This document shows, piece by piece, positions 18,919 through 26,962 of a stretch of DNA of 58,392 nucleotides (its first letter is position 1; every line of letters starts with the position of its first letter). The stretch lies in the NCBI GenBank assembly GCA_015057305.1, contig SVES01000018.1, forward strand, positions 1 through 58,392, written 5' to 3'. The notes under the pieces were generated by a model. It searched no databases. It saw only the letters and a program-made list of their open reading frames with translations, and was not told the DNA's origin. Origin of the DNA: Pseudobutyrivibrio ruminis. Its GTDB lineage: Bacteria > Bacillota > Clostridia > Lachnospirales > Lachnospiraceae. The translations under genes were made by a program, and so were the position numbers.

Positions 18919-18940
18919 CCTGGCGGGCAATCCCGCCAGG
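18919..18940 (+). other. GC-rich hairpin between pilin and sortase genes
   Basis: CCTGGCGGG and CCCGCCAGG form a 9-bp perfect stem with a CAAT loop. No T-run follows. It is placed where it could act as an mRNA stability or processing element that keeps pilin expression above sortase expression. Confidence 0.6.
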
Positions 18941-18975
18941 AGGTACAACATCAAGGAGAGGACAGCAATTAGTTT

Positions 18976-19869
18976 ATGAAGGCATTTTTTAAGAACAATT
19001 ACAAAACGATAGCTATAGCCGCTATGATGATTGCTGGTTTGTCCTTGTTGGTGTATCCACTTGTTGCAAATACTTGGAACAATCATGTGCAGGCTACTCT
19101 TGTAAATAATTACACAGAGTCAGTAGATGCAGCTATAAAAGAGGGAACCTTAGATGTTTCAGAAGAGTTTGAAAAAGCTTATGAATACAATGAAGAACTT
19201 TTACCAAGTATTCTGCCTGATTCATTTGCAGAGGCAGAGGCTAATGGCGCTGATGAAAACTACATGAGTTTGTTAAATGCAGATGGGGATGGAATCATGG
19301 GATATATCCAGATTCCAAGCATCAATGTAAAGCTCCCTATTTTCCATACAACATCAGAAGAGGTGTTACAGATAGGTGTTGGACATTTGCAAGGCTCATC
19401 ACTTCCAGTGGGCGGTGAAAGCACCCACTCAGTTCTATCAGCTCATAGAGGCTTGCCATCAGCAACACTTTTTACAGATTTGGATAAAGTAGAGATTGGT
19501 GACAATTTCTTTCTTATAATCATGGGTGAATATATTGCCTATGAAGTAGATCAGATAGAAGTAGTAGAGCCAGATGATACATCACTTCTACAGGTAGAGG
19601 AGGGACAAGACCTCTGTACACTTATCACCTGTACACCATATGGCGTCAATACTGAAAGGCTGATGGTTAGAGGTCACAGAGTAGAGTATGTACCAGAACT
19701 TTTAGAAGACGCAAGGACTCCACTATTTGGGGCAGTTAGTCTACATACAAATTACTTGTTATGGGTAATTGTTGGTTTAGTTATTGTAGGTGCATTTATT
19801 TTGGTGCTCTATTTCTTAGATAAAAAGAGAAATGCAAAGGGACAAAAGTGTGAAACAGAAAATAATTAG
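18976..19869 (+). CDS. Class C (pilus-polymerising) sortase 1
   Basis: A 297-residue membrane transpeptidase. An N-terminal membrane helix (about 8-30) and a C-terminal helix (about 258-282) flank the sortase barrel, the usual class C topology. The catalytic His157 lies in SAHRGLPS and Cys219 in LITCTPYG, with the arginine shortly after in RLMVRGHR. I do not see a DP(F/W) lid, so the active site may be open. It should join pilin subunits at their LPXTG motifs. AAGGAGAGG lies about 14 bases upstream, farther than usual. Its 3' end overlaps sortase 2, a tandem paralogue. Confidence 0.9.
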   Translation: MKAFFKNNYKTIAIAAMMIAGLSLLVYPLVANTWNNHVQATLVNNYTESVDAAIKEGTLDVSEEFEKAYEYNEELLPSILPDSFAEAEANGADENYMSLLNADGDGIMGYIQIPSINVKLPIFHTTSEEVLQIGVGHLQGSSLPVGGESTHSVLSAHRGLPSATLFTDLDKVEIGDNFFLIIMGEYIAYEVDQIEVVEPDDTSLLQVEEGQDLCTLITCTPYGVNTERLMVRGHRVEYVPELLEDARTPLFGAVSLHTNYLLWVIVGLVIVGAFILVLYFLDKKRNAKGQKCETENN

Positions 19870-20752
19870 AATTTGCTTAATTTTATTGTTCATAGCAGGT
19901 TTTGGTTTGCTTGCTTATCCTACTATTTCAAATGAATGGAACACTTACGTTCAAAGTACTTTGATTAATGATTATCAGAACTCTATCAATGAAATGACAG
20001 AGGAGGATTATACAGTAGAATGGGAAAAGGCTAAAGCATTTAATGCAACTATCACAGAAAATGCAATCGGCACAGATGTGTTTGGTACTAATGCTGATGG
20101 CAATGCAGCCACTCCTACAGAGGAGTTTCTTAACTCTGAGTATTATTCAGTTTTAAATGTAAATGGTGATGGAATTATGGGCTATCTGTCCATTCCAAAG
20201 ATAAACCTAAAGCTTTCCATTATGCATGGCACTTTTGATGAATATATTCAAACAGCGGTTGGCCATTTGAATGGAACGGCACTTCCTATTGGAGGAGGCA
20301 GCACCCATTCCGTAATTGTTGGACACAGAGGGCTTCCAAGTGCAGAGCTTTTCACAAATATAGACCAGCTTGAAGTTGGAGACAAGTTTTATATTCATGT
20401 GTTAGACGAGACCCTTGCATATCAGGTGGATATGATTTATCCAATGATTGAAGCAGAGGATATTGAAGCACTTTCCAATGCAATGCAGGTTGAGGAAGGT
20501 AAGGATTATGTTACACTTTTCACTTGCACACCATATGGTGTCAATACTCATAGACTTTTAGTACGTGGCACAAGAGTAGAATACTTAGGAGAGGATGAAC
20601 CACCAAAGGGCACAGCTGCCGTGGTTGATACAATAAAGAACTATTATTTGATATTTGGTATTGTTGGATTTATTCTAGCGCTTATTATAATTTTGATTTT
20701 AAGACAGATTTTCAAGAGAAAGGATGCTAAGTCCGAAGGGAGAAATCAGTGA
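19850..20752 (+). CDS. Class C (pilus-polymerising) sortase 2
   Basis: About 300 residues, a close paralogue of the sortase just upstream; both carry the GDGIMGY segment. His159 (VGHRGLPS) and Cys226 (LFTCTPYG) are in place, with NTHRLLVRG following. Helices at both ends place it in the membrane. I prefer the GTG at 19850, which has AAAGGGA upstream, over the in-frame ATG at 19832; either way the gene overlaps sortase 1. The stop overlaps the next start by four bases (GTGA), so expression is coupled. Two sortases for one backbone and one tip protein suggest that each prefers a different subunit. Confidence 0.88.
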   Translation: MKQKIIRICLILLFIAGFGLLAYPTISNEWNTYVQSTLINDYQNSINEMTEEDYTVEWEKAKAFNATITENAIGTDVFGTNADGNAATPTEEFLNSEYYSVLNVNGDGIMGYLSIPKINLKLSIMHGTFDEYIQTAVGHLNGTALPIGGGSTHSVIVGHRGLPSAELFTNIDQLEVGDKFYIHVLDETLAYQVDMIYPMIEAEDIEALSNAMQVEEGKDYVTLFTCTPYGVNTHRLLVRGTRVEYLGEDEPPKGTAAVVDTIKNYYLIFGIVGFILALIIILILRQIFKRKDAKSEGRNQ

Positions 20753-21867
20753 GAAAGTTAGGATTTAAAGGGAAAAATCTTATAGCGATTGCAGTTGTGG
20801 CAGTTATGGCTATGTCTGGCTTTGGTGTGTATCAGACCCAGGCAGCTGGTTCGGTTGATACTAACGCAAAGGTAACTATTACAGCTAAGCTTGCTGAGGG
20901 AGATGATTCTTTATTTGCCCAAAGATATACCGGACAAGTAGAGGTTAGGCTTTATAAAATTGCCACATTAGATTCCACTGGAAAAGCTACAATAACAGAT
21001 AATTTTTCTGATGCAGGAATTGATTTGGACACACTGAATTCGTCAAATGTAACTGTTGAAGACGTTCAGAAAAAAATAGTAGAACCTGCTTTAGCTGCCC
21101 TTGATAATTTGTATGGTACCGCTGACAACACTGATTATAAATCATTTAATGTAAATGTTAATAACGGCGAGGGCTCAGGTAATATAGAGCTTGAAAAAGG
21201 CGCAGGTATTTATCTTTATGTGCCACAGGATGTAACAGATTCACGTTATACCTATAGCTTTACATCCTATATTTTATTTGCTCCAAGTAGTGAGTATATT
21301 TCAGGGGAAGGAACCTCTGATACATGGAAATATGATGTAAGCTTTTATCTAAAATCATCAGCCACACCAAGACTTGGATATTTAGGAATAGCTAAGAGTT
21401 TGAAGACATATAATGAATCACTTGGCACAGCAAGTTTTGTCTATACAGTTGAAGCAAAGCTTGATGGTAAAACAGTTTTTTCAAATGTTTACGCTTTAAA
21501 TTTTAACAAGGCTGGAGAGGATTATATTGAGGTGGCAGATGAAGATGGCAATCCTATTATTCCAGCAGGGGCTGAGGTGACAGTTACTGAGGAATATACA
21601 GGTGCCAGTTATAAAATGACTGCAACATCTTATACAATGAATCAGCCAGATGAAAACGGTAATTATGTTACCAAAACAGTGGATACACCTGTTATTGATG
21701 CAGATGAAGTGCTTGTAGCTAATTTCACCAATGATTATGATGATGAGCTTCAGGTTGGTGGCATTAGTGTAATAAATACATTTGAATTAAATAGCAATGA
21801 CGAATATGTCTATGTTGGAAACAATATTGGTAATAATCAATCAGAGGATAATGAGGGAGGCAACTAA
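20749..21867 (+). CDS. Secreted pilin-like protein without sorting signal
   Basis: A 372-residue protein starting with GTG at the four-base overlap with sortase 2. A signal peptide (about 1-28, ending QAAGS) is followed by two beta-rich domains. The first resembles the N-terminal domain of backbone pilins (VEVRLYKIATLDSTGK). The second (about 205-345) resembles DUF5979-type adhesin repeats (VTVTEEYTGASY). Unlike its neighbours it has no LPXTG and no C-terminal membrane helix; it ends in an Asn/Glu-rich tail. It could be a free fibre subunit, attach by an isopeptide bond, or bind a TasA-like partner encoded next door. Function is not known. Confidence 0.7.
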   Translation: MRKLGFKGKNLIAIAVVAVMAMSGFGVYQTQAAGSVDTNAKVTITAKLAEGDDSLFAQRYTGQVEVRLYKIATLDSTGKATITDNFSDAGIDLDTLNSSNVTVEDVQKKIVEPALAALDNLYGTADNTDYKSFNVNVNNGEGSGNIELEKGAGIYLYVPQDVTDSRYTYSFTSYILFAPSSEYISGEGTSDTWKYDVSFYLKSSATPRLGYLGIAKSLKTYNESLGTASFVYTVEAKLDGKTVFSNVYALNFNKAGEDYIEVADEDGNPIIPAGAEVTVTEEYTGASYKMTATSYTMNQPDENGNYVTKTVDTPVIDADEVLVANFTNDYDDELQVGGISVINTFELNSNDEYVYVGNNIGNNQSEDNEGGN

Positions 21868-21869
21868 TC

Positions 21870-22373
21870 ATGAAACATAGAAGGCTTGTAATAATAGCTG
21901 CAGCCCTTGCCATGATAGGGGCTGCTTCTGTGGGACCAGCAATGGCTTATTTTACAGACACCCATATAGCAACTGGAATGGTATCTGTAAATCTTGCAGA
22001 TTCAAAGCTTACCCCACACGAATCTGTGGAGGATATGATAAAGACCATTGAGATTGAAAATACTGGAAATTATGATGTGTACGTTAGGGCCAAGGCAATC
22101 TTTGGCAGTACAGTTTCTGCTGAAATAGCAGACGGCTCCAGTGAGAAATGGTCAAAAGCAGAGGGCGACGATTATTATGTATATAGTGAAGTGTTAAAGC
22201 CTAACGAAAAGACAGAAGCTTTAAAGCTTAGAATTATTCCACCAGACGATACTACACAGGATAGCTTTAATGTGGTTATTGTTGAAGAAGCGACTAAAGC
22301 TTTGTACAAGACAGATGGAACTTATGAGGCGCCAGATTGGAGCCTTGCTATAAATAAAGTGGAGGGTGAGTAA
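21870..22373 (+). CDS. TasA/camelysin-like protein with SipW-type signal peptide, 1
   Basis: A 167-residue secreted protein. Its leader ends in GPAMAYFTDTHIATG, the form of signal peptide that in Bacillus is cut by the special signal peptidase SipW (TasA, camelysin and relatives). The mature part is a single beta-rich domain that includes VKAIEIENTG-like and NYDVYVRAKA segments typical of the family. TasA-type proteins assemble into matrix fibres. The stop and the next start share a base (TAATG). A SipW-type domain is encoded about 3.2 kb downstream, fused to a sortase, and would be the expected processing enzyme. Confidence 0.75.
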   Translation: MKHRRLVIIAAALAMIGAASVGPAMAYFTDTHIATGMVSVNLADSKLTPHESVEDMIKTIEIENTGNYDVYVRAKAIFGSTVSAEIADGSSEKWSKAEGDDYYVYSEVLKPNEKTEALKLRIIPPDDTTQDSFNVVIVEEATKALYKTDGTYEAPDWSLAINKVEGE

Positions 22374-23122
22374 TGAATAACAGAATAAAACACCCTATTA
22401 TTGTTTTTGCAGCAGGAATAGTACTATTAGCTGCTAGCTCTATTGGGGCAACAAGAGCTACATTTACTTATCAAAGTGATGCACAGCAGGTAGATTTTTC
22501 CACCTCCACTTTAACCGTAGCTTTACAAGAGGAGCGCGACGGCAAATTCGTGGATGTTGCTGAGGATGGGCAGTTAGTATTTTCATCACTTCAAAATGAT
22601 GATGGAGAATACGATTTTAATATCGGACAGGATTACCCTGAAAATGTTCAGGTGGTTAACACCTCTCCAGGTGGCTATGACGAGTATGTGAGGGTAGTTG
22701 TTCGCAAAAGCTGGGTTAAAGACGGGGTAAAGGATACAGAACTTAATCCAGATGCTATTGTATTAGATTATGCTGCTGGCTGGATAATTGATGATGAAAC
22801 TGAAGAAGGAGTAGTGCTATATTATCCAACACCTCTAAAGGCAATTAACCAGGATGCCAGTGCAAAAGTGCCAGTTATTAATAACATAAGAATTGACAAT
22901 ATGATATGGAAATATGTCAAAACCGTGGATAAAGAAGGGGAGAAAGGCACAATTATAAATGAGTACAAATATAATGATGAAGCCTTCCTTGTTGAGTTGA
23001 GAGTAGATGCGGTTCAAGCACATAATGGACAGGATGCAATTCTTGGCGCTTGGGGTGCAGATGTGGAATTAAGTGGTAATACTATCACTAGCGTTAATGG
23101 CTCTACAATAAAGACTGAGTAA
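22373..23122 (+). CDS. TasA/camelysin-like protein with SipW-type signal peptide, 2
   Basis: A 249-residue secreted protein, translationally coupled to the preceding one. The leader ends in GATRATFTYQSDAQQVDF, similar to the SipW-cognate pattern, and is followed by STSTLTVALQEERDG, also typical. The mature domain is larger than in the first copy and includes PGGYDEYVRVVVRKSW, which recalls the TasA beta-sandwich. It has no anchor. It may be the second component of a two-protein fibre, as TasA and TapA are in Bacillus; this pairing is inference. Confidence 0.68.
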   Translation: MNNRIKHPIIVFAAGIVLLAASSIGATRATFTYQSDAQQVDFSTSTLTVALQEERDGKFVDVAEDGQLVFSSLQNDDGEYDFNIGQDYPENVQVVNTSPGGYDEYVRVVVRKSWVKDGVKDTELNPDAIVLDYAAGWIIDDETEEGVVLYYPTPLKAINQDASAKVPVINNIRIDNMIWKYVKTVDKEGEKGTIINEYKYNDEAFLVELRVDAVQAHNGQDAILGAWGADVELSGNTITSVNGSTIKTE

Positions 23123-23134
23123 AGGAGAGTAGGG

Positions 23135-24016
23135 ATGAAAAAGAAACATTTGAATATCGTGCTTGCTCTTGCAGTATCTTTTTTTGGACTCGCTGGATTA
23201 AGTATTGACGCTAAGGCAGAGACAGAGAATGTTAATTGGGAGGTTACCTACACTGGTTCAAGCTTTGAATCCACATATGAAGCGGATAAGGCAAAGCTTT
23301 CTAACGCAATGCCAGGTGATACAATTAATTTCGTTGTTGATTATGTAAATGGCACAACTGGAAGTGCAGATTTTTATATGAGCGCTGACGTGCTTAAGAC
23401 GTTGGAAGATAACAAGGTTGCTACGGGTGGTGCTTATTCCTATAAGATTACCTCTACAACAACTACAAACCCTACGATTTTTGATAGCAAAACAGTTGGT
23501 GGCGATGCATCTTCTGCAGATAGTGTAGTTGGCTTAGCCCAGGTTGATGAGGGTGAGGGAGCGTATTTTTCGTTAGGAACAATAGCTTCTGGTGCCTCAG
23601 GAACTGTAACTATTTCTATTGACCTAGATGGTAATTCACAAAATAATTCTTATATGTCAGCTTTGGCTCAGTTGGATATCAGATTTGGTGCAGAACCTAC
23701 CTCTGAAAAAGAAGAAAACAAGACTGAATATAAGACAATAACCAAAACAAATACTATAGTTAATAAAATTGTTAATCACGATAAGAAGTCTATAGTTAAG
23801 CAGGTATCAAGAACCCTAGAAGATGGAAATCAAATTGTCATCATTGATGAGGAGCAGGTTCCAACAAATGGAACTACATATATAAGTGGCTCCAATCCTC
23901 AAACAGGGGATTCAATTATACCATTAGTTGTCTGCTTTATATTTTTGCTTGTAGGAATTGCTTTGGTACTTTGGTATTTCAAATTAACCAGGGACAACAA
24001 AAAGGAGGGAGTCTAA
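23135..24016 (+). CDS. NPQTG-anchored surface protein
   Basis: A 293-residue secreted protein with a signal peptide (1-28, ending AKAET), a beta-rich domain (about 30-190) and a stalk. It ends in NPQTGDS (N254 onward), a hydrophobic helix and a TRDNKKEGV tail. NPQTN-like motifs are the substrate type of class B sortases, as in Staphylococcus IsdC. This fits the class B sortase encoded in the fusion gene downstream and differs from the LPXTG motifs of the pilins. AAAGGAGAG precedes the start. The next gene begins at the TAATG junction. It is likely the wall anchor for the TasA-like fibre; that role is inferred. Confidence 0.78.
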   Translation: MKKKHLNIVLALAVSFFGLAGLSIDAKAETENVNWEVTYTGSSFESTYEADKAKLSNAMPGDTINFVVDYVNGTTGSADFYMSADVLKTLEDNKVATGGAYSYKITSTTTTNPTIFDSKTVGGDASSADSVVGLAQVDEGEGAYFSLGTIASGASGTVTISIDLDGNSQNNSYMSALAQLDIRFGAEPTSEKEENKTEYKTITKTNTIVNKIVNHDKKSIVKQVSRTLEDGNQIVIIDEEQVPTNGTTYISGSNPQTGDSIIPLVVCFIFLLVGIALVLWYFKLTRDNKKEGV

Positions 24017-25161
24017 TGAGAAACTTTAAGAGAAATTTAGGCATACTCCTATCATTAGTATTTGTACTGCTTGCATATTTTGCTTTTCCTATTACTGCGG
24101 AAGCAGGTTATACATATAGAATTAAGATAGCATTGGGAAATAATGAAAATGCATATTTTGATCAAGAGGTGGTTGAGCAACTAAAGGCTAAATATACGGT
24201 TGAATACCCAGTTACAAGACAGTCGGATGACAAGTCTATTAACGATCAACTTATTATCAGTAACTTAGCATATGATGCAAAGGTCACTTTTGATGTAGAT
24301 GATTTGATTAAGATTGATAACGCAAATGTGGATGAAAATGCTACTCAATATTACGTTAAGGGCTTGAGAACATCAGGAGCTGATGATGTGCTTCCTATGA
24401 CTGATAAAAAGGAAATCACATTTACAGTGGAAGGTGATGAAACCTATGTTGTAGCATATGGCGTTGGTGCTACCATTCCTTATACTGTAAGGTACGTGGA
24501 TGCAGAAGGAAACCAGCTTTTGGAAGACGATACCTTATATGCCGCTGAAGGTGAAATAATATATGTTCCAGCCAGACATATAGATGGATATTCACCAGAT
24601 GCATATTATCGCACTGCATCAAAGGGCTTAAAAAAGGATACTACATTTACCTTTAAATATACCAAGGGGACAGCCAAAACCATTTATTCTGAGGAGGAAG
24701 TAACAGTCACAAATGATGAAACTGTAGAGGGTTCTCCAGAATATGAATATGAGTATCAATATGTGGATGGTGGTGCTTCAACCATCATCAACAATAATGG
24801 AACATCTACAAGCACCATACATGAGACAGTCACAGGCAATGGTGGAGTTACAAATAACAGAGAAGTGACTACTGAGGGTGATAATGCGGGTGCAGGTGCA
24901 GGTGGCGATGGCAATGCCGCAGGAAATGCAGATGGAGACGGAGCAAATATTACCGATAATACTCCACGTGATGTAATCGATATCGATGATGAGGATGTAG
25001 CTCTTGCAGGCGGAACAAGAGATACGCTTGTGCGAAATACAATTATCGGAGTCATCATTGCAATTTTAGCAGTAATAGCAATCCTTGTTACTTTGTATAT
25101 TGCAGATAGAAAGCGCAAGGGTGAAATTGCAAGGGCGGTAGAGGATAAAGATAGTAAATAA
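24016..25161 (+). CDS. MucBP-like membrane surface protein with DEDVALAGG motif
   Basis: About 381 residues from the ATG at 24016, which has AAAGGAGGG upstream and overlaps the previous stop; an in-frame upstream ATG lacks such a site. A signal peptide (about 1-30, ending AEAG) is followed by a beta domain. A MucBP-like domain (about 155-215; YTVRYVDAEGNQLLEDD) comes next, then a Gly/Asn-rich stalk. The C-terminal region has DDEDVALAGG (about 325-333), a membrane helix and a basic tail. No LPXTG or NPQTN is seen. The DEDxxLA motif recurs in four membrane-anchored proteins of this window. It is the last gene of the pilus unit; a terminator follows. Confidence 0.75.
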   Translation: MRNFKRNLGILLSLVFVLLAYFAFPITAEAGYTYRIKIALGNNENAYFDQEVVEQLKAKYTVEYPVTRQSDDKSINDQLIISNLAYDAKVTFDVDDLIKIDNANVDENATQYYVKGLRTSGADDVLPMTDKKEITFTVEGDETYVVAYGVGATIPYTVRYVDAEGNQLLEDDTLYAAEGEIIYVPARHIDGYSPDAYYRTASKGLKKDTTFTFKYTKGTAKTIYSEEEVTVTNDETVEGSPEYEYEYQYVDGGASTIINNNGTSTSTIHETVTGNGGVTNNREVTTEGDNAGAGAGGDGNAAGNADGDGANITDNTPRDVIDIDDEDVALAGGTRDTLVRNTIIGVIIAILAVIAILVTLYIADRKRKGEIARAVEDKDSK

Positions 25162-25168
25162 GATTTTT

Positions 25169-25199
25169 GAGGAGGTTCTTTTGAACTTCCTCTTTTTTT
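25169..25199 (+). terminator. Terminator of the pilus/TasA-like unit
   Basis: GAGGAGGTTC and GAACTTCCTC form a 10-bp stem with one G-T pair and a TTTT loop, followed by seven T. Confidence 0.9.
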
Positions 25200-25252
25200 G
25201 CCATTTCAAGAAAGTATTTGCCAAATATAAGTAATTGTAATATAGATATGAT
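25197..25252 (+). promoter_or_regulatory. Control region of the SipW-sortase unit with TTGCCA pair
   Basis: TTGCCA occurs at 25198-25203 and 25218-25223, exactly 20 bp apart. The second copy could double as a -35, with TATAGA at 25241-25246 after 17 bp; TATGAT at 25247-25252 is an alternative -10. The pair spacing equals that before the pilus operon and both serine-rich adhesins. Confidence 0.45.
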
Positions 25253-25267
25253 ACACTCTAATTGGGG

Positions 25268-25291
25268 TAAAAATTAGGCATCTAATTTTTA
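25268..25291 (+). other. 5' leader hairpin next to the ribosome site
   Basis: TAAAAATTAG and CTAATTTTTA form a perfect 10-bp A/T stem with a GCAT loop. AGGGGAG follows directly, so the fold abuts the ribosome site and could affect translation or stability. Confidence 0.55.
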
Positions 25292-25303
25292 GGGGAGTGC
25301 ATT

Positions 25304-25594
25304 ATGGCAAAAAGAATATTGCGAAAAGTATTATTGATTGTAGGTTTATGTTGTGCAATCTATATGCCAGCGTTTGCTGAGGAAAAAGCTACAGCTTCCG
25401 ATGTAAAAGAGGAACAGACTAAGGAGACTGTGGAGATTGCTGACGAGGAAGTTCCGCTTGGTTTGGAGAGTTATGATGATTTTGAGCGGTACAAAAGAGA
25501 TTTAATAGTAATGATAATATTTGGCGGTATGATTGTGCTCATCACAGTTGCTGCCACCGCAAAAGAAAAATATGAGAGGGACAAATCAAACTAA
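25304..25594 (+). CDS. Mini membrane surface protein with DEEVPLG motif
   Basis: A 96-residue protein with a signal peptide (about 1-25, ending AFAEE) and only some 40 exposed residues. These are rich in Glu/Lys/Thr and contain DEEVPLG (47-53). A membrane helix (about 68-86) and a charged tail follow. The motif resembles DEDTPLA and DEETPLA near the C-termini of both serine-rich adhesins. It is essentially a bare copy of that C-terminal module. Its stop lies 2 bp before the fused signal peptidase-sortase, so the two are expressed together. It may be an accessory subunit or membrane adaptor of that enzyme. I do not recognise a family. Confidence 0.7.
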   Translation: MAKRILRKVLLIVGLCCAIYMPAFAEEKATASDVKEEQTKETVEIADEEVPLGLESYDDFERYKRDLIVMIIFGGMIVLITVAATAKEKYERDKSN

Positions 25595-25596
25595 CA

Positions 25597-26817
25597 GTGA
25601 TGAACATAAAAGCGTTTAGGATAATTGGGACAATATTAATATTGGCAGTAATCATTGTAGCTGCGCCGGTAGCAATTCCTAGGCTGGTTGGTATTAGCAG
25701 CTACAATGTTATATCAGGATCAATGGAGCCTACTATTTCGGTTGGCTCCATTGTCTATGTGAAGGGACAAGATTTTGATAAGCTTTCTGTTGGAGATATT
25801 ATTGCTTTCAACTCAGGGGCAAGTGTTGTAACTCACAGAATTACAGCAATTGATTCAGAAAGTATGCTAATTACTACAAAAGGTGATGCAAATTCTGAGG
25901 AGGATTTTACTCCTATAGCTTATACTAATGTTATAGGTAAGGTGGTATTTCATATTCCAGTATATGGAAATATAGCAGCTATGGTATCCGAGACTGGTGG
26001 CAAGGTTGTTGCTGCAATACTTCTCATTTTAGGCACTATTTTTTCTATGGTTGGGGAAGAAAAGCAAAAGCCACAAAATGTTAATCCTAAGATTTTCTTG
26101 GTACTAGGCTTAGTTATTGTGTTTGGGGCCCTAGCTGGTTTTACATATATTTATTTTGGATATAAGCAATCTAATGATTTATACGCAAGCATAAATACAA
26201 ATTATGTTCAAATCTCTGATAGTGAACAGTGGCAGGATTTAATAAATGTTGATATACAAAAGCTACAAGAGATTAATCCTGAGGTTGTAGGCTGGATTTA
26301 TGTTGAGGGGACGGATATAAGCTATCCAATCATGTATTCGGCAGATGATGAAAAATATTTGCATACTACAATCACCTCAGAATATGCTAAGGCTGGTTCA
26401 ATATTTCTGGAGGGATACAATCTTCCAGATTTTTCTGATAGTCACAGCATAATATATGGTCATAATATGCGGAATCTATCAATGTTCGGTAGCTTGAAGT
26501 ATTATAAAACTGAAGATAATTATTTTGATGATCATAGATATTTTCAAATAATCACCAAAGATAAGAAAATGAGGTTTGAGATTTTTTCATATTTTGATAC
26601 AGAAGCAGCATCTTGGGTGTACACAGTTCCATATTCTGACTCCCAGGACTTTGAGGATTATATCGCAGAATTATTAGCACATTCTTATATAAAGCAGGAA
26701 AATTCAGGCACTAGCGTTAGTTCCGCAGATACCGTTGTAACCCTATCAACCTGTTCGAATACTGGGATGAGGTTTACAGTTCACGGAGTTTTGAAGGAAA
26801 CTGTATCGGGTAATTAA
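25597..26817 (+). CDS. SipW-type signal peptidase fused to class B sortase
   Basis: A 406-residue polypeptide with two enzymes. The N-terminal part (1-155) is a SipW/ER-type signal peptidase: a membrane helix, the nucleophile Ser42 in SGSMEPT, His80 in VTHRI in place of the bacterial lysine, TTKGDAN, and a second helix. A further helix (about 164-188) leads into a sortase domain (about 205-402) with His289 in IIYGHNM, Cys386 in TLSTCS and Arg392 in GMRFTVHG. GWIYVEGTDISYPI is the class B signature. All catalytic residues of both halves are present and there is one uninterrupted frame. Starts at 25597 (GTG) or 25600 (ATG) are equally possible; the ribosome site is weak. Nearby genes encode SipW-type leaders and an NPQTG protein, plausible substrates for each half. 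Confidence 0.88.
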   Translation: MMNIKAFRIIGTILILAVIIVAAPVAIPRLVGISSYNVISGSMEPTISVGSIVYVKGQDFDKLSVGDIIAFNSGASVVTHRITAIDSESMLITTKGDANSEEDFTPIAYTNVIGKVVFHIPVYGNIAAMVSETGGKVVAAILLILGTIFSMVGEEKQKPQNVNPKIFLVLGLVIVFGALAGFTYIYFGYKQSNDLYASINTNYVQISDSEQWQDLINVDIQKLQEINPEVVGWIYVEGTDISYPIMYSADDEKYLHTTITSEYAKAGSIFLEGYNLPDFSDSHSIIYGHNMRNLSMFGSLKYYKTEDNYFDDHRYFQIITKDKKMRFEIFSYFDTEAASWVYTVPYSDSQDFEDYIAELLAHSYIKQENSGTSVSSADTVVTLSTCSNTGMRFTVHGVLKETVSGN

Positions 26818-26830
26818 GTGTAAATATTAC

Positions 26831-26908
26831 TTTTTGGCAAAAACGTTACCTTTTTGGCAAAAAAGAGTTATGTCAAAGTGTTTATTTTAAAAAAGTAAGT
26901 GATAAAAT
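26831..26908 (+). promoter_or_regulatory. Adhesin 1 control region with TTTTTGGCAAAAA pair
   Basis: TTTTTGGCAAAAA appears at 26831 and again at 26851, exactly 20 bp apart, with AACGTTA (26842-26848) between them. A -10-like TAAAAT is at 26903-26908. No hairpin terminator is seen between the sortase fusion and this site, so read-through from upstream is possible. Confidence 0.55.
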
Positions 26909-26962
26909 AACAGTTATTGAAGATGATTATTGAGTAAAAAGACACATAAAAGGAGTTATTAG

